From Paenibacillus tundrae (GTDB lineage Bacteria > Bacillota > Bacilli > Paenibacillales > Paenibacillaceae): a stretch of 64,000 nt of DNA. Shown piece by piece: positions 54,713 to 63,486 of the stretch. The notes beneath the pieces are model-generated. The model was not told where the DNA came from. It searched no databases and saw only the letters and a list, made by a program, of their open reading frames with translations. The DNA lies in the NCBI RefSeq assembly GCF_030812775.1, contig NZ_JAUSTI010000013.1:1-64000 (forward strand), in the 5' to 3' direction. Positions within the stretch are counted from its first letter, which is position 1. Each line of letters starts with the position of its first letter. Made by a program: the position numbers and the translations under genes.

Positions 54713-55999
54713 ATGTCAACGGTAGTTGTAGTGGGAACGCAATGGGGAGACGAAGGTAAAGGTAAGATTACGGACTATTTAGCAGAAACGGCAGACGTGG
54801 TTGCACGTTACCAAGGTGGTAACAATGCAGGGCACACGATTCTGATCGACAACAAAAAATATAAACTAACGATGATTCCATCGGGTATCTTCTACACGGA
54901 CAAAGCGTGTGTAATCGGTAACGGTATGGTGATCAACCCGAAGGCACTTATTGAAGAAATTAATTATATTCATGATAATGACTTTACAACGAAGAACCTG
55001 TCCATCAGTGAACGCGCACATGTCATCCTGCCATACCACATGGTATTGGATGCACTGGAAGAAGAGAGCAAAGGTCCAAACAAAATCGGTACAACCGGTA
55101 AAGGTATTGGACCAGCTTACATGGACAAATCAGCTCGGATCGGTATTCGGATGGTCGACCTGCTTGATGCGGAAGATTTCGAACTCAAGCTGCGTCATCT
55201 GGTTAAAGAGAAAAACCGCATCATCGAGCAGGTTTACAACGGTCAACCTGTCGATGTGGAAGAGATTCTGAAAGATTACTTGGGATACGCAGAAATCTTG
55301 CGTCCTTATGTACGTGATACATCTGTTGTGCTCAATGAATATATCGATGAGAACAAAAAAGTATTGTTTGAAGGCGCACAAGGTGTGATGCTCGATCTGG
55401 ATCAAGGAACGTATCCATTCGTAACTTCATCCAATCCATCCGCAGGCGGCGTATGTATCGGTTCTGGTGTAGGCCCAGCCCGCATTCAGCAAGTGATTGG
55501 GGTAGCTAAGGCATATACGACTCGCGTAGGAGATGGCCCATTCCCAACGGAGTTGCATGATGCGATTGGTGACCAAATTCGTGAGACTGGACACGAGTAC
55601 GGTACGGTAACTGGACGTCCGCGCCGTGTAGGTTGGTTCGATAGCGTTGTCGTTCGCCACGCTCGTCGTGTTAGCGGTATTACAGGTCTGTCCTTGAACT
55701 CACTGGACGTTATGACAGGTCTAGACACCGTTAAAATCTGCACAGGGTACAAATACCGCGGTGAGGTTATCACTCACTACCCAGCAAGCCTCAAAATGCT
55801 GGCAGAATGTGAAGCGGTATATGAAGAAATGCCAGGCTGGAGTGAGGATATCACTGGAGCGAAGAAGCTTGAGGATCTGCCTGTAAATACACAGAACTAT
55901 GTAAAACGTGTATCTGAGTTGACGGGTATTCCGATTGCGATCTTCTCTGTTGGTCGTAACCGTGAACAAACGAATCAAGTACTTCCAATTTACGAGTAA
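54713..55999 (+). CDS. purA: Adenylosuccinate synthetase
   Basis: It catalyses GTP-dependent conversion of IMP plus aspartate to adenylosuccinate, the first committed AMP step. From the ATG at 54713 (GGAGG 8 nt upstream) it is 428 residues, standard. It has the phosphate loop GDEGKGK (12-18), NAGHT (with H41), and the C-terminal GTP motif. An in-frame ATG-less extension to 54683 is not used. PurR boxes and a dedicated promoter lie upstream; a terminator follows. Confidence 0.98.
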   Translation: MSTVVVVGTQWGDEGKGKITDYLAETADVVARYQGGNNAGHTILIDNKKYKLTMIPSGIFYTDKACVIGNGMVINPKALIEEINYIHDNDFTTKNLSISERAHVILPYHMVLDALEEESKGPNKIGTTGKGIGPAYMDKSARIGIRMVDLLDAEDFELKLRHLVKEKNRIIEQVYNGQPVDVEEILKDYLGYAEILRPYVRDTSVVLNEYIDENKKVLFEGAQGVMLDLDQGTYPFVTSSNPSAGGVCIGSGVGPARIQQVIGVAKAYTTRVGDGPFPTELHDAIGDQIRETGHEYGTVTGRPRRVGWFDSVVVRHARRVSGITGLSLNSLDVMTGLDTVKICTGYKYRGEVITHYPASLKMLAECEAVYEEMPGWSEDITGAKKLEDLPVNTQNYVKRVSELTGIPIAIFSVGRNREQTNQVLPIYE

Positions 56000-56011
56000 G
56001 CATTGTTGAAG

Positions 56012-56051
56012 CCTCAGTGGTCGCTATTTTAGCGGTCACCGAGGTTTTTTT
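56012..56051 (+). terminator. purA terminator
   Basis: Interrupted stem CCTC-GTG-CGCT / AGCG-CAC-GAGG with small internal mismatches is followed by seven T residues. Confidence 0.8.
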
Positions 56052-56183
56052 GTATACACAACACTTCATAATGATAAGAACCGATTATATTCCTCTGATT
56101 TCCGTCAATACTGATTAACAGTAGAGTGATAGACCCGAAGTAAGCAAGATGAACGGATGGGAAATTGGAGGGAGAGATCGGAA

Positions 56184-56897
56184 ATGAAGCTGCTTCAATG
56201 GTTTGTAAAAATGGTGCTTACCGTTGTATTGGTCAGTGCACTGACCTTGCTGACGACCGGACTAATTGTACAGTCTTATGCTAAATCGCTGCTTGCAAGT
56301 TTTAATATTCAGTGGGAAGGTCAACCTTTAGGGTTAGCAGCTATATTTCAAGGCATGCTCGGTGGAAAATCTGGAGAGGACAAGAAGACAGAGATTGAAC
56401 CACCAGATCAGCCTACAGGAGCAGAAGAAGAACAGGTGCCGGAGAATGCCACTTCTGTAATGGGAAATGGAACAGATGGAGATTCTGAAAGCACAGAGCG
56501 TGATACCGAGGTGTCTCTGGGTGACGACCAATCGAATGCATCGACCAGTTCTGATTCGGATGGGAGTGGAGGAAATGGGTCAGACCCAGATGTTAGTGCA
56601 GACGTAGGTGGAACGACAGGTGGAAGTTCTAATGGAACTGCACCGACAGGTAATGATGCCATTGTTGTATCCCCAGATGACATCACAGGTGTGAAGGATA
56701 AATTGCCGCTGGAGGATAAGGAGAAAATCTTCAGCTTATTGATGGCTAAGTTACCCCAGAAGGAAATGCAACAAATCTCCGGTGCTATGGAGGGCGGGCT
56801 GACCGAGCAGGAATTACGTGACATAGAGCAGGTAATCTCGAAGTATCTGACCAGTGAAGAATACGATAACTTGATGGAAGTGCTTCAAGCAGAGTGA
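56184..56897 (+). CDS. Membrane-anchored hypothetical protein with low-complexity linker
   Basis: The roughly 237-residue protein has one N-terminal hydrophobic helix (KMVLTVVLVSALTLLTTGLIV, about 9-30), an acidic Ser/Gly/Asp/Thr linker of about 100 residues (about 70-160) and a C-terminal helical domain (LEDKEKIFSLLMAKL, MQQISGAMEGGLTEQELRDIEQVISKYLTSEEYDNLMEVL) that could be a protein-interaction bundle. I do not recognise the family. The ATG at 56184 follows GGAGGGAGA by 8 nt. It lies between purA and the wal cluster, which are adjacent in Bacillus. Confidence 0.75.
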   Translation: MKLLQWFVKMVLTVVLVSALTLLTTGLIVQSYAKSLLASFNIQWEGQPLGLAAIFQGMLGGKSGEDKKTEIEPPDQPTGAEEEQVPENATSVMGNGTDGDSESTERDTEVSLGDDQSNASTSSDSDGSGGNGSDPDVSADVGGTTGGSSNGTAPTGNDAIVVSPDDITGVKDKLPLEDKEKIFSLLMAKLPQKEMQQISGAMEGGLTEQELRDIEQVISKYLTSEEYDNLMEVLQAE

Positions 56898-57079
56898 GCT
56901 GTAGGGTAGAACGAGGGATGTTGCTCTTCCGATCTGAGATTATCGAGGCAATACACCAAACCTGCTGGAATATATAAGAAATCCAAGAAGGTATGTGCTC
57001 TAGTGTCGTAACCAAAAGTAGTGTTTCATATATAGATGATACCTTATCGAATGGTGGAAGAAATTACTTGGCATAACTG

Positions 57080-57095
57080 GCCTTAATATTAAGGC
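57080..57095. repeat. 16-bp perfect palindrome
   Basis: GCCTTAATATTAAGGC lies in the 634-bp gap (56898-57531) between the hypothetical gene and the M23 peptidase. It could be an operator. The gap also holds the terminator-like hairpin that follows it; otherwise I see no gene or known riboswitch. Confidence 0.4.
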
Positions 57096-57117
57096 ATCCT
57101 ATAGCAGGTTGCGATAT

Positions 57118-57158
57118 AAAATCCCTTATCAGAGTTCATCTGGCGAGGGATTTTCAGG
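57118..57158 (+). terminator. Terminator-like hairpin before the M23 peptidase gene
   Basis: AAAATCCCT / AGGGATTTT arms (57118-57126 / 57146-57154) with a 19-nt loop end in TTTT. They lie 220 bp after the hypothetical gene. Confidence 0.5.
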
Positions 57159-57531
57159 TTGTGTTTTTATGAAAGAGAAGTCATATTTCGGTGGGTCTTA
57201 GAACCTAGTCATAAAAAGTGATTAGAATTACATAGTATTCTTAATGTGAAGGGGAAGAATGAAGCCCAAATGACCTGCCACCATATGGATAATACAGGAA
57301 AACCAAGCGGGGCGCGGCTTTGCGCTGTGATGGCTACAGTTGAAATGTGTGTAAAACCTGTGTTAAAGTATACGGGTGCGACAAAAGGTTAAAATTTTGA
57401 CACTTTTACGAGCGCAGCTAAAGTCCTGATTTGCGGACACCCAGATAGATAGATCAACAAACATGAGACACACACGATGGGTGATGTCTTGACAGAAATG
57501 CGAGCCTAGAAGTGCTGAAAAGGAGAGAATC

Positions 57532-59064
57532 ATGAAAGGTTTCAGAGGCATACGCCAACCGGGCAAAAACCGGGAACACGAACAATCCGGGGAACACCGG
57601 ACGGCCGAAGACAAAAACAACATGAGCATGTCCAACTTCAGTGTTAAACAGAAGCGCGTTCAAGCCTCGCGCAAATGGATCATCACAACAGCATGTGGAT
57701 TGTTTATTGCTGCATCGATCGGATTTGCAGGGAAACAGTATGTTGCAGCCAACACGGTTCCGTATTATAACGTAATCGTCAAAGGGCAGGCTATCGGCAG
57801 CATTACAGACGAAGCGCAATTACAGCAACTATTTGCAGACAAAACAGAGGAATACCAAAATAAATATCCACAAGCGGAAATGGTCCTTAATACGGACGGC
57901 ATTACCACCGAAACGGTAAAAGCATATAAACCGGAGATTAACAGTGATGAAACACTGAATAAACTCGATGATATGCTTACGGCTTACGCTAAAGGCGTGG
58001 AGCTGAAGGTCAACGGTGAAGTCATCGGCATTGTGAAGGATCAGGCAACAGCAGATGCGATTCTTGAACAAGTGCAAAGCAAATACATATCGGCATCGGC
58101 TGTGCGTAGCTCGCTCAAGACGAAGTCGGTATCGGCGAACGCTTCGAAGAAAGCCGAAGGGCCGAGTACAACGCTGAAATCCGTAGATATCAAAGAAGAT
58201 GTGCAGACGGATGCAGTTAAGGCAGATCCAAACAAAATATGGGATGTCTCTGAGGCGGTTAAAGCATTAACGGTCGGTAAAGACGCGCCTGTAACCTATG
58301 TGGTACGAGAAGGAGATACCATCTCTTCCATCGCTGCCAAATACGAGCTTACACAAAGTGAGATTCGCAAAAATAACCCTGGCATTAAAGAAACGTCTAT
58401 GCAAATTGGGGACGAGCTGACACTGACCGTTCCCAAACCGGCGGTTACTGTGAAATCAGTCGAACAAGTTGTTGAACAGATCGAGATCAAGCCACAGGTT
58501 GAAGTACGTAAAAGTGCTGAGCTAAAAGCGGGGACAACCAAAGTGGTACGTCCAGGTCAAAGCGGCTTGAAAAATATGCAATATCGGATAACGAAAGAAA
58601 ATGGTGAAGTCGTTCAAGAGGAATGGCTAGGCCAGGAAGTGATTAAGTCAGCAGTGACCGAAGTCGTTCTTAGCGGTACGAAAGTAGTTGGCGAAGGTAC
58701 GGGCGAATTCGCATGGCCTGTCTCCGGGGCAACGATGAGCAGCAGCTTCGGTGAACGTTGGGGTCGTCAGCACAAAGGTGTAGACCTTGTTGGGAACCGG
58801 GATGTGAAATCTTCGGATGAAGGTGTCGTGACGTTTGCTGGACAGAAGAGCGGTTATGGCAATGTTATTATCATTAACCATCGTAACGGGTACGAAACAT
58901 TATACGGACATCTGAACAGTATTGGTGTTAAAGTTGGACAGATTGTCGAAAAGGGCGAGAGTATCGGTGTAATGGGTAATACTGGACGCTCGACGGGCAC
59001 ACATCTGCACTTCGAGATCATCAAGAACGGTACAGCAGAGAATCCGATGACTTATTTGAACTAG
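57532..59064 (+). CDS. M23 peptidoglycan endopeptidase with LysM and G5 domains
   Basis: The 510-residue protein has a basic cytoplasmic N-terminus, a membrane or signal segment (WIITTACGLFIAASIGFAG, about 48-66), an N-terminal beta/coiled region, LysM (about 256-299: YVVREGDTISSIAAKYELT), a G5 domain (about 300-385) and a C-terminal LytM/M23 domain. Zinc ligands are H414 and D418 in QHKGVDL and the second His of HLHFE near 493. It would cleave peptide cross-links; LysM and G5 bind wall glycans. It lies upstream of walRK, the regulator of such hydrolases. Confidence 0.92.
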   Translation: MKGFRGIRQPGKNREHEQSGEHRTAEDKNNMSMSNFSVKQKRVQASRKWIITTACGLFIAASIGFAGKQYVAANTVPYYNVIVKGQAIGSITDEAQLQQLFADKTEEYQNKYPQAEMVLNTDGITTETVKAYKPEINSDETLNKLDDMLTAYAKGVELKVNGEVIGIVKDQATADAILEQVQSKYISASAVRSSLKTKSVSANASKKAEGPSTTLKSVDIKEDVQTDAVKADPNKIWDVSEAVKALTVGKDAPVTYVVREGDTISSIAAKYELTQSEIRKNNPGIKETSMQIGDELTLTVPKPAVTVKSVEQVVEQIEIKPQVEVRKSAELKAGTTKVVRPGQSGLKNMQYRITKENGEVVQEEWLGQEVIKSAVTEVVLSGTKVVGEGTGEFAWPVSGATMSSSFGERWGRQHKGVDLVGNRDVKSSDEGVVTFAGQKSGYGNVIIINHRNGYETLYGHLNSIGVKVGQIVEKGESIGVMGNTGRSTGTHLHFEIIKNGTAENPMTYLN

Positions 59065-59150
59065 GTCGTGTCTGAAAACTCGCTAGTAGTTATATAAAAG
59101 GAAAATTCATCGATATGCCTGTATGGATATAGTGAATTTCCCTTGTCATG

Positions 59151-59176
59151 AAGGTCAGCCTAGGCTGACCTTTTTT
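59151..59176 (+). terminator. M23 peptidase terminator
   Basis: A perfect 22-bp palindrome (11-bp arms AAGGTCAGCCT / AGGCTGACCTT, 59151-59172) is followed by T residues. An upstream imperfect stem (GGAAAATTCA / TGAATTTCC, about 59099-59141) may help. The 327-bp gap to walR shows nothing else clear. Confidence 0.85.
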
Positions 59177-59391
59177 CTATGGAGCACTTCAGAACTGTAA
59201 AAAAATTTCATTTTACCACTGATCGATTGCCAATCGGGATGTGACGCTGGTTCAGGTATGATAAACTATATATGTTCCACTTAATAGGATAGACAACTAA
59301 GATGAACAACTAACGATGATGACAGAACAACTTATATAAAGAGATAGACCGCATACGCGGATCAAGCAGGATACAGGGGTGAATACAGTCG

Positions 59392-60111
59392 ATGCAGGGG
59401 AAGATTTTGGTCGTGGACGATGAACAGCCTATTGCAGACATTCTGAAGTTTAATTTGGAAAAAGAGGGATATGAGGTCATCTGCGCTTTCGATGGGATTC
59501 GCGCCGTCGAACTGGCGTTAGCCGAGAAACCGGATCTCATGCTACTCGATCTGATGTTACCAGGCAAGGATGGGATGGATGTATGCCGTGAGGTGCGTGC
59601 ACATCTGGAAATGCCAATCATCATGCTGACCGCGAAGGACGGCGAGATTGATAAGGTGCTCGGTCTGGAGCTGGGTGCGGATGATTATGTAACGAAGCCT
59701 TTCAGCACAAGAGAGCTGCTTGCACGGGTGAAGGCACAGATGCGCAGAAGGCAGAAGCCGGCTATTGCAACGGAAGCGCAAGAGGATGAGAAGCAGGTTA
59801 TGCGGCTGTTCGATTTGGTGTTTGATATGGACATGTATACAGCGTACAAAGGCGGAGAGCCACTGGATCTGACCCACCGCGAATATGAACTTCTCTATTA
59901 CATGGCGAAGCATTCGGGCAAGGTGATGACACGGGAGCATCTGTTACAGGCCGTATGGGGATATGAATATTTTGGGGATGTGCGTACTGTGGATGTAACG
60001 ATCCGTCGTCTGCGTGAGAAGATTGAGGAGAATCCGAGCAAACCGGAGACGATTCTGACGCGCCGTGGATTAGGTTATCTGGTGCGTAGTCCCAAAAGCG
60101 TGGGGATATAA
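59392..60111 (+). CDS. walR: Response regulator WalR (YycF)
   Basis: The 239-residue OmpR-family regulator controls cell-wall metabolism and is essential in most Firmicutes. Receiver residues are D9/D10, phospho-acceptor D53 (LLDLMLPGKDG), T81 and K103 (VTKPFS). The C-terminal winged helix has RTVDVTIRRLREKIE. AGGGGTGA precedes the ATG. One base overlaps walK. Confidence 0.97.
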   Translation: MQGKILVVDDEQPIADILKFNLEKEGYEVICAFDGIRAVELALAEKPDLMLLDLMLPGKDGMDVCREVRAHLEMPIIMLTAKDGEIDKVLGLELGADDYVTKPFSTRELLARVKAQMRRRQKPAIATEAQEDEKQVMRLFDLVFDMDMYTAYKGGEPLDLTHREYELLYYMAKHSGKVMTREHLLQAVWGYEYFGDVRTVDVTIRRLREKIEENPSKPETILTRRGLGYLVRSPKSVGI

Positions 60112-61961
60112 TGGGGCGATTCTCGCAATTTTCGTTCTTCCGAACGATTCAGGCGAAGCTAATTATCATATATGTACTGCTGATTCTAATTGCGATGCAA
60201 TTGATTGGCGTTTATTTTGTCAGCGCGATGAAGAATTCTCTAACTAGTAACTTCACCGAGGATCTACAGGCGAGAGCGGAGATGCTGTCGGTGCTGGTGG
60301 GAGAGACGATGGCTGGCGGCGAAGTGGAGGCTGGCGAAGACAAAACGGAAAATCTGCGCGTACTGGTGAACAATTTGTTCAACATTAACGGGGCAGAGAT
60401 TCAAGTGTTGGACGCCAGTGGTAAGGTGCTGACCACCTCACTAAGCTCTCATTCAGACTATGTTGGGCGTAAAAATACACAGACCGTTGTCAGCCGTGCG
60501 TTGCAGGGCATTCGAGACAATGAGGAATATATCGTTGACGAGGACAATGTCCGCAAAAAGGTGGTTGCCAAGCCGGTATTATCCGGCGGCAAGATCATCG
60601 GCGCGGTATATATTGCCGCTTCGATGAATGAGTTATATGCCACCATGGAGGGCATTAACAAGATTTTTATCTCGGGCATTCTCATAGCCCTTGTGTTAAC
60701 AGCGGTGCTCGGCGTTATTCTATCCCATACGATTACACAACCGATTAAGGAAGTGACGAGGCGGGCAACAGCGGTGGCTGAAGGTAACTTTGACCAACAG
60801 ACCCCTGTATTCGGCACAGATGAAATCGGCCAGCTCAGCCGCGCATTTAACTATATGACCAGCCGTCTGCGTGATGCACTCTCTCAGAATGAAGAGGAGA
60901 AGGAGAAGCTGACCTCTATTCTGACCAATATGAGTGATGGTGTAGTTGCAACAGACGAGTATGGCAAAGTCATTCTAGTCAATCGCCGTGCAAGTAGCAT
61001 TCTGGGAATGCGTCCGGCAGATATTGAGGGCAGGCACTTCGCTGTATTGCTCGGTATCGATCCTGAGGACGCGGAAGCACTCGCGAGTGGCTTCACAGGT
61101 TCAACCCTGTTGCAGATCGCTCCTGCGGGTCAGGAGGAGCCTGTTGTCATTCGTATGACGTTTACGCCTGTTCACAGGCGTGAGTTAGGGATTACGGGAA
61201 CGATTGCGGTGCTCCAGGATGTCACGGAACAAGAAGAGCTGGAAGCATCCCGGCGTGAATTCGTGGCGAATGTATCCCATGAGCTGCGTACGCCGCTAAC
61301 CACCATTAAGAGCTATGCCGAGGCGCTTGATGATGGTGCACTTGAAGATCCACAGCTCGCTGGGCGCTTCGTAGGCGTGATCCAGAATGAGACAGAGCGA
61401 ATGATCCGCCTGGTTACAGATCTGCTACATCTCTCCAGACTGGATTCCAAAGAGGCCCTTCTGCGGAAGCAACCTACGGATATTCTGGAGATGCTGGAGG
61501 AAGTGACGGATCGATTCTCATTCCAGATGCATCAAAAGGATATTCAGCCTGTGTTATCAGTGGAACGAGACCTTCCTGCGGTACCGCTGGATCGGGATCA
61601 GATTGATCAGGTGCTCGACAATGTGGTATCCAATGCGCTGAAGTACACACTTGAAGGTGGTACGATTACGATTGCAGCACGCAAAACGGGTGATCAGACA
61701 CTCGCAATCTCGGTATCGGATACGGGCATGGGCATCCCACAGCGGGATTTAGATCGGATATTCGAACGGTTTTACCGTGTAGATAAGGCTCGTTCGCGTA
61801 GTATGGGCGGAACAGGACTTGGGCTATCCATTGCCCGGGAAATTGTAAAAGCGCATGACGGCAGTATTACGCTTGAATCAGAGCTGGACGTTGGGACAAC
61901 CGTAACATTCACATTGCCGATGCGTGATGAAGGAGGTGAGCACCGTGAAGGAACGGATTAA
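60111..61961 (+). CDS. walK: Sensor histidine kinase WalK (YycG)
   Basis: The 616-residue kinase has two membrane spans (about 15-35, 180-205) with an extracellular Cache-like domain between, then HAMP (about 205-255), PAS (about 265-370), HisKA with H390 in NVSHELRTPLTTI, and HATPase_c (DNVVSNALKYT, DTGMGIP, GGTGLGLSIA). It phosphorylates WalR in response to wall status. yycH overlaps its 3' end by 17 bp. Confidence 0.97.
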   Translation: MGRFSQFSFFRTIQAKLIIIYVLLILIAMQLIGVYFVSAMKNSLTSNFTEDLQARAEMLSVLVGETMAGGEVEAGEDKTENLRVLVNNLFNINGAEIQVLDASGKVLTTSLSSHSDYVGRKNTQTVVSRALQGIRDNEEYIVDEDNVRKKVVAKPVLSGGKIIGAVYIAASMNELYATMEGINKIFISGILIALVLTAVLGVILSHTITQPIKEVTRRATAVAEGNFDQQTPVFGTDEIGQLSRAFNYMTSRLRDALSQNEEEKEKLTSILTNMSDGVVATDEYGKVILVNRRASSILGMRPADIEGRHFAVLLGIDPEDAEALASGFTGSTLLQIAPAGQEEPVVIRMTFTPVHRRELGITGTIAVLQDVTEQEELEASRREFVANVSHELRTPLTTIKSYAEALDDGALEDPQLAGRFVGVIQNETERMIRLVTDLLHLSRLDSKEALLRKQPTDILEMLEEVTDRFSFQMHQKDIQPVLSVERDLPAVPLDRDQIDQVLDNVVSNALKYTLEGGTITIAARKTGDQTLAISVSDTGMGIPQRDLDRIFERFYRVDKARSRSMGGTGLGLSIAREIVKAHDGSITLESELDVGTTVTFTLPMRDEGGEHREGTD

Positions 61962-63225
61962 ATCACTGGTGCTTACCACACTCGTTGTTGCCAGCTTAGT
62001 TCAGAGTTATTTCCTAATCTACCGTCTACCAGGCGGTGGGGATTCGGTTGTGACATCTGAAACGAATTATGTAAAGACCGAGAATATGGGTCAAGAGCGT
62101 AACATTGAAGAATTAATTTTTCCGGACCAGATGATTATTCATCTAGGTGAGGATAAACATACTGTGTTTTACCCAGGCAATACATTTTATCAATTGATCT
62201 TCTCACGGCTGCAGGGGCGAACGTTCGATGATTTTCAACGTCGTAGTGTGCAGTCTGTGAACTGGAATCAGATTCGGAAGGACAACCCTGGCTTTGAGCT
62301 GTCTTTCAAGGAGGGTATTCCAGTGGCTTTGTTACAGCGCGTGATGCGACTAGGCACGGATTCCCTCTTCCAGGGAGAGACCATTAACCGAATTTCAATC
62401 TATACCGCCAAAAATGAAACCAAGGCGCATGCACTATTCTTCAGCGCTAAGGGAGATGTTGTTTACGAGGCTACGCAGGCTGACCTAACGGTACAGGATG
62501 TGCAGCAGCATGTGGACTTCGGCAGCAACTGGACGCCTTATACGCTGATGGATGGTCGCTATTATATTCCCTCCGGAGCGATTGAGACGATTGAGGCGAG
62601 TATGCCAACAAGCCAGTTTACGGTAGAGCAGATGCAGCGCAGCTTGTTCTTCGACCCTAGCATGACCCGGAATATTCGGGAAAAGGATGGGTCAGAGATC
62701 TACACCGATAGTAAACGGAGTTTGCAAGTGAAGCAGGATCAGCGATGGATTAGTTATACCGATCCAGCTGCACCCCCTGCGGGGCAGATCGATGCGGCCA
62801 AGGACGCCTTATCTGCAGTTGATTTTGTCAATCAGCATGGGGGCTGGAAAGGACGGTCCCGTCTGATGCTGAAGACAGCGGATAACAAAACACAGCTTCA
62901 GTTCCAGCAATATTACGGTAGCTTTCCGATTATGGACTCGATGCAATTCCGTTTCGGTACGATCAACATGGAAATGCGGCAGGAGACCGTATCGAGCTAC
63001 GAGCGTTCACTAGAGTATCTGAACGAAGGTACGGAGACGAAACAGTCGGTCAAGCTGCCTGGAGGGGACAAGCTGAAGGCACTTATTCAAAAGGTAGCTG
63101 GAGCGAATCGCGAGGTTGTGGACGTGTATCCAGCGTATCGAACGTCTGCGATTGAGGATGGACTTAAGCTGATCCCGGTATGGGTGATTCGCTTCGGCAA
63201 CGGTGAGGAAACAACGGTTTCTTAA
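61945..63225 (+). CDS. yycH: WalRK-associated regulator YycH
   Basis: The 426-residue protein has a single N-terminal membrane helix (SLVLTTLVVASLVQSYFLIY, about 6-25) and an extracellular domain of the YycH family (PDQMIIHLGEDKHTVFYPGNTFYQLIF). YycH and YycI bind WalK in the membrane and modulate it. The GTG at 61945 has AAGGAGG 8 nt upstream; longer in-frame starts lie inside that site. Confidence 0.9.
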   Translation: MKERIKSLVLTTLVVASLVQSYFLIYRLPGGGDSVVTSETNYVKTENMGQERNIEELIFPDQMIIHLGEDKHTVFYPGNTFYQLIFSRLQGRTFDDFQRRSVQSVNWNQIRKDNPGFELSFKEGIPVALLQRVMRLGTDSLFQGETINRISIYTAKNETKAHALFFSAKGDVVYEATQADLTVQDVQQHVDFGSNWTPYTLMDGRYYIPSGAIETIEASMPTSQFTVEQMQRSLFFDPSMTRNIREKDGSEIYTDSKRSLQVKQDQRWISYTDPAAPPAGQIDAAKDALSAVDFVNQHGGWKGRSRLMLKTADNKTQLQFQQYYGSFPIMDSMQFRFGTINMEMRQETVSSYERSLEYLNEGTETKQSVKLPGGDKLKALIQKVAGANREVVDVYPAYRTSAIEDGLKLIPVWVIRFGNGEETTVS

Positions 63226-63248
63226 TGGTTCGTAGGGTTGGGCAGAGA

Positions 63249-63445
63249 GCTAACGAATCTGAAACAGCTTATATGGCCAATCTGCTTAGAAAGCAGAATT
63301 TAACGAATCTCAGCGATGCTATTTTCGTAGATTGCGGATGGAAACCGATAGAAAATCTATGAATGCATGAAATAACGTCTCTTGGCTTCGTTAAATTTTA
63401 AACTTGCGGAAAATAGAGCTAATAAGGTGTGTGGAGTTCGTTAGC
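63249..63445. repeat. Nested inverted repeat element between yycH and yycI
   Basis: GCTAACGAA (63249-63257) and its inverse TTCGTTAGC (63437-63445) enclose TTTAACGAA (63299-63307) and TTCGTTAAA (63387-63395). The common core TAACGAATCT recurs twice. The element spans 197 bp in a gap where Bacillus has almost none. This resembles dispersed intergenic palindromes of Paenibacillus genomes, as far as I can recall. Confidence 0.55.
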
Positions 63446-63486
63446 AATCAAGTATTTCATTTAGTTAACTGATGGGGGTGAATGTT

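Noticed and set aside
56898..57531. c-di-AMP (ydaO) riboswitch before the M23 peptidase
   Set aside because: Such riboswitches often precede wall hydrolases in this group, so I looked, but none of the conserved core sequences are present.
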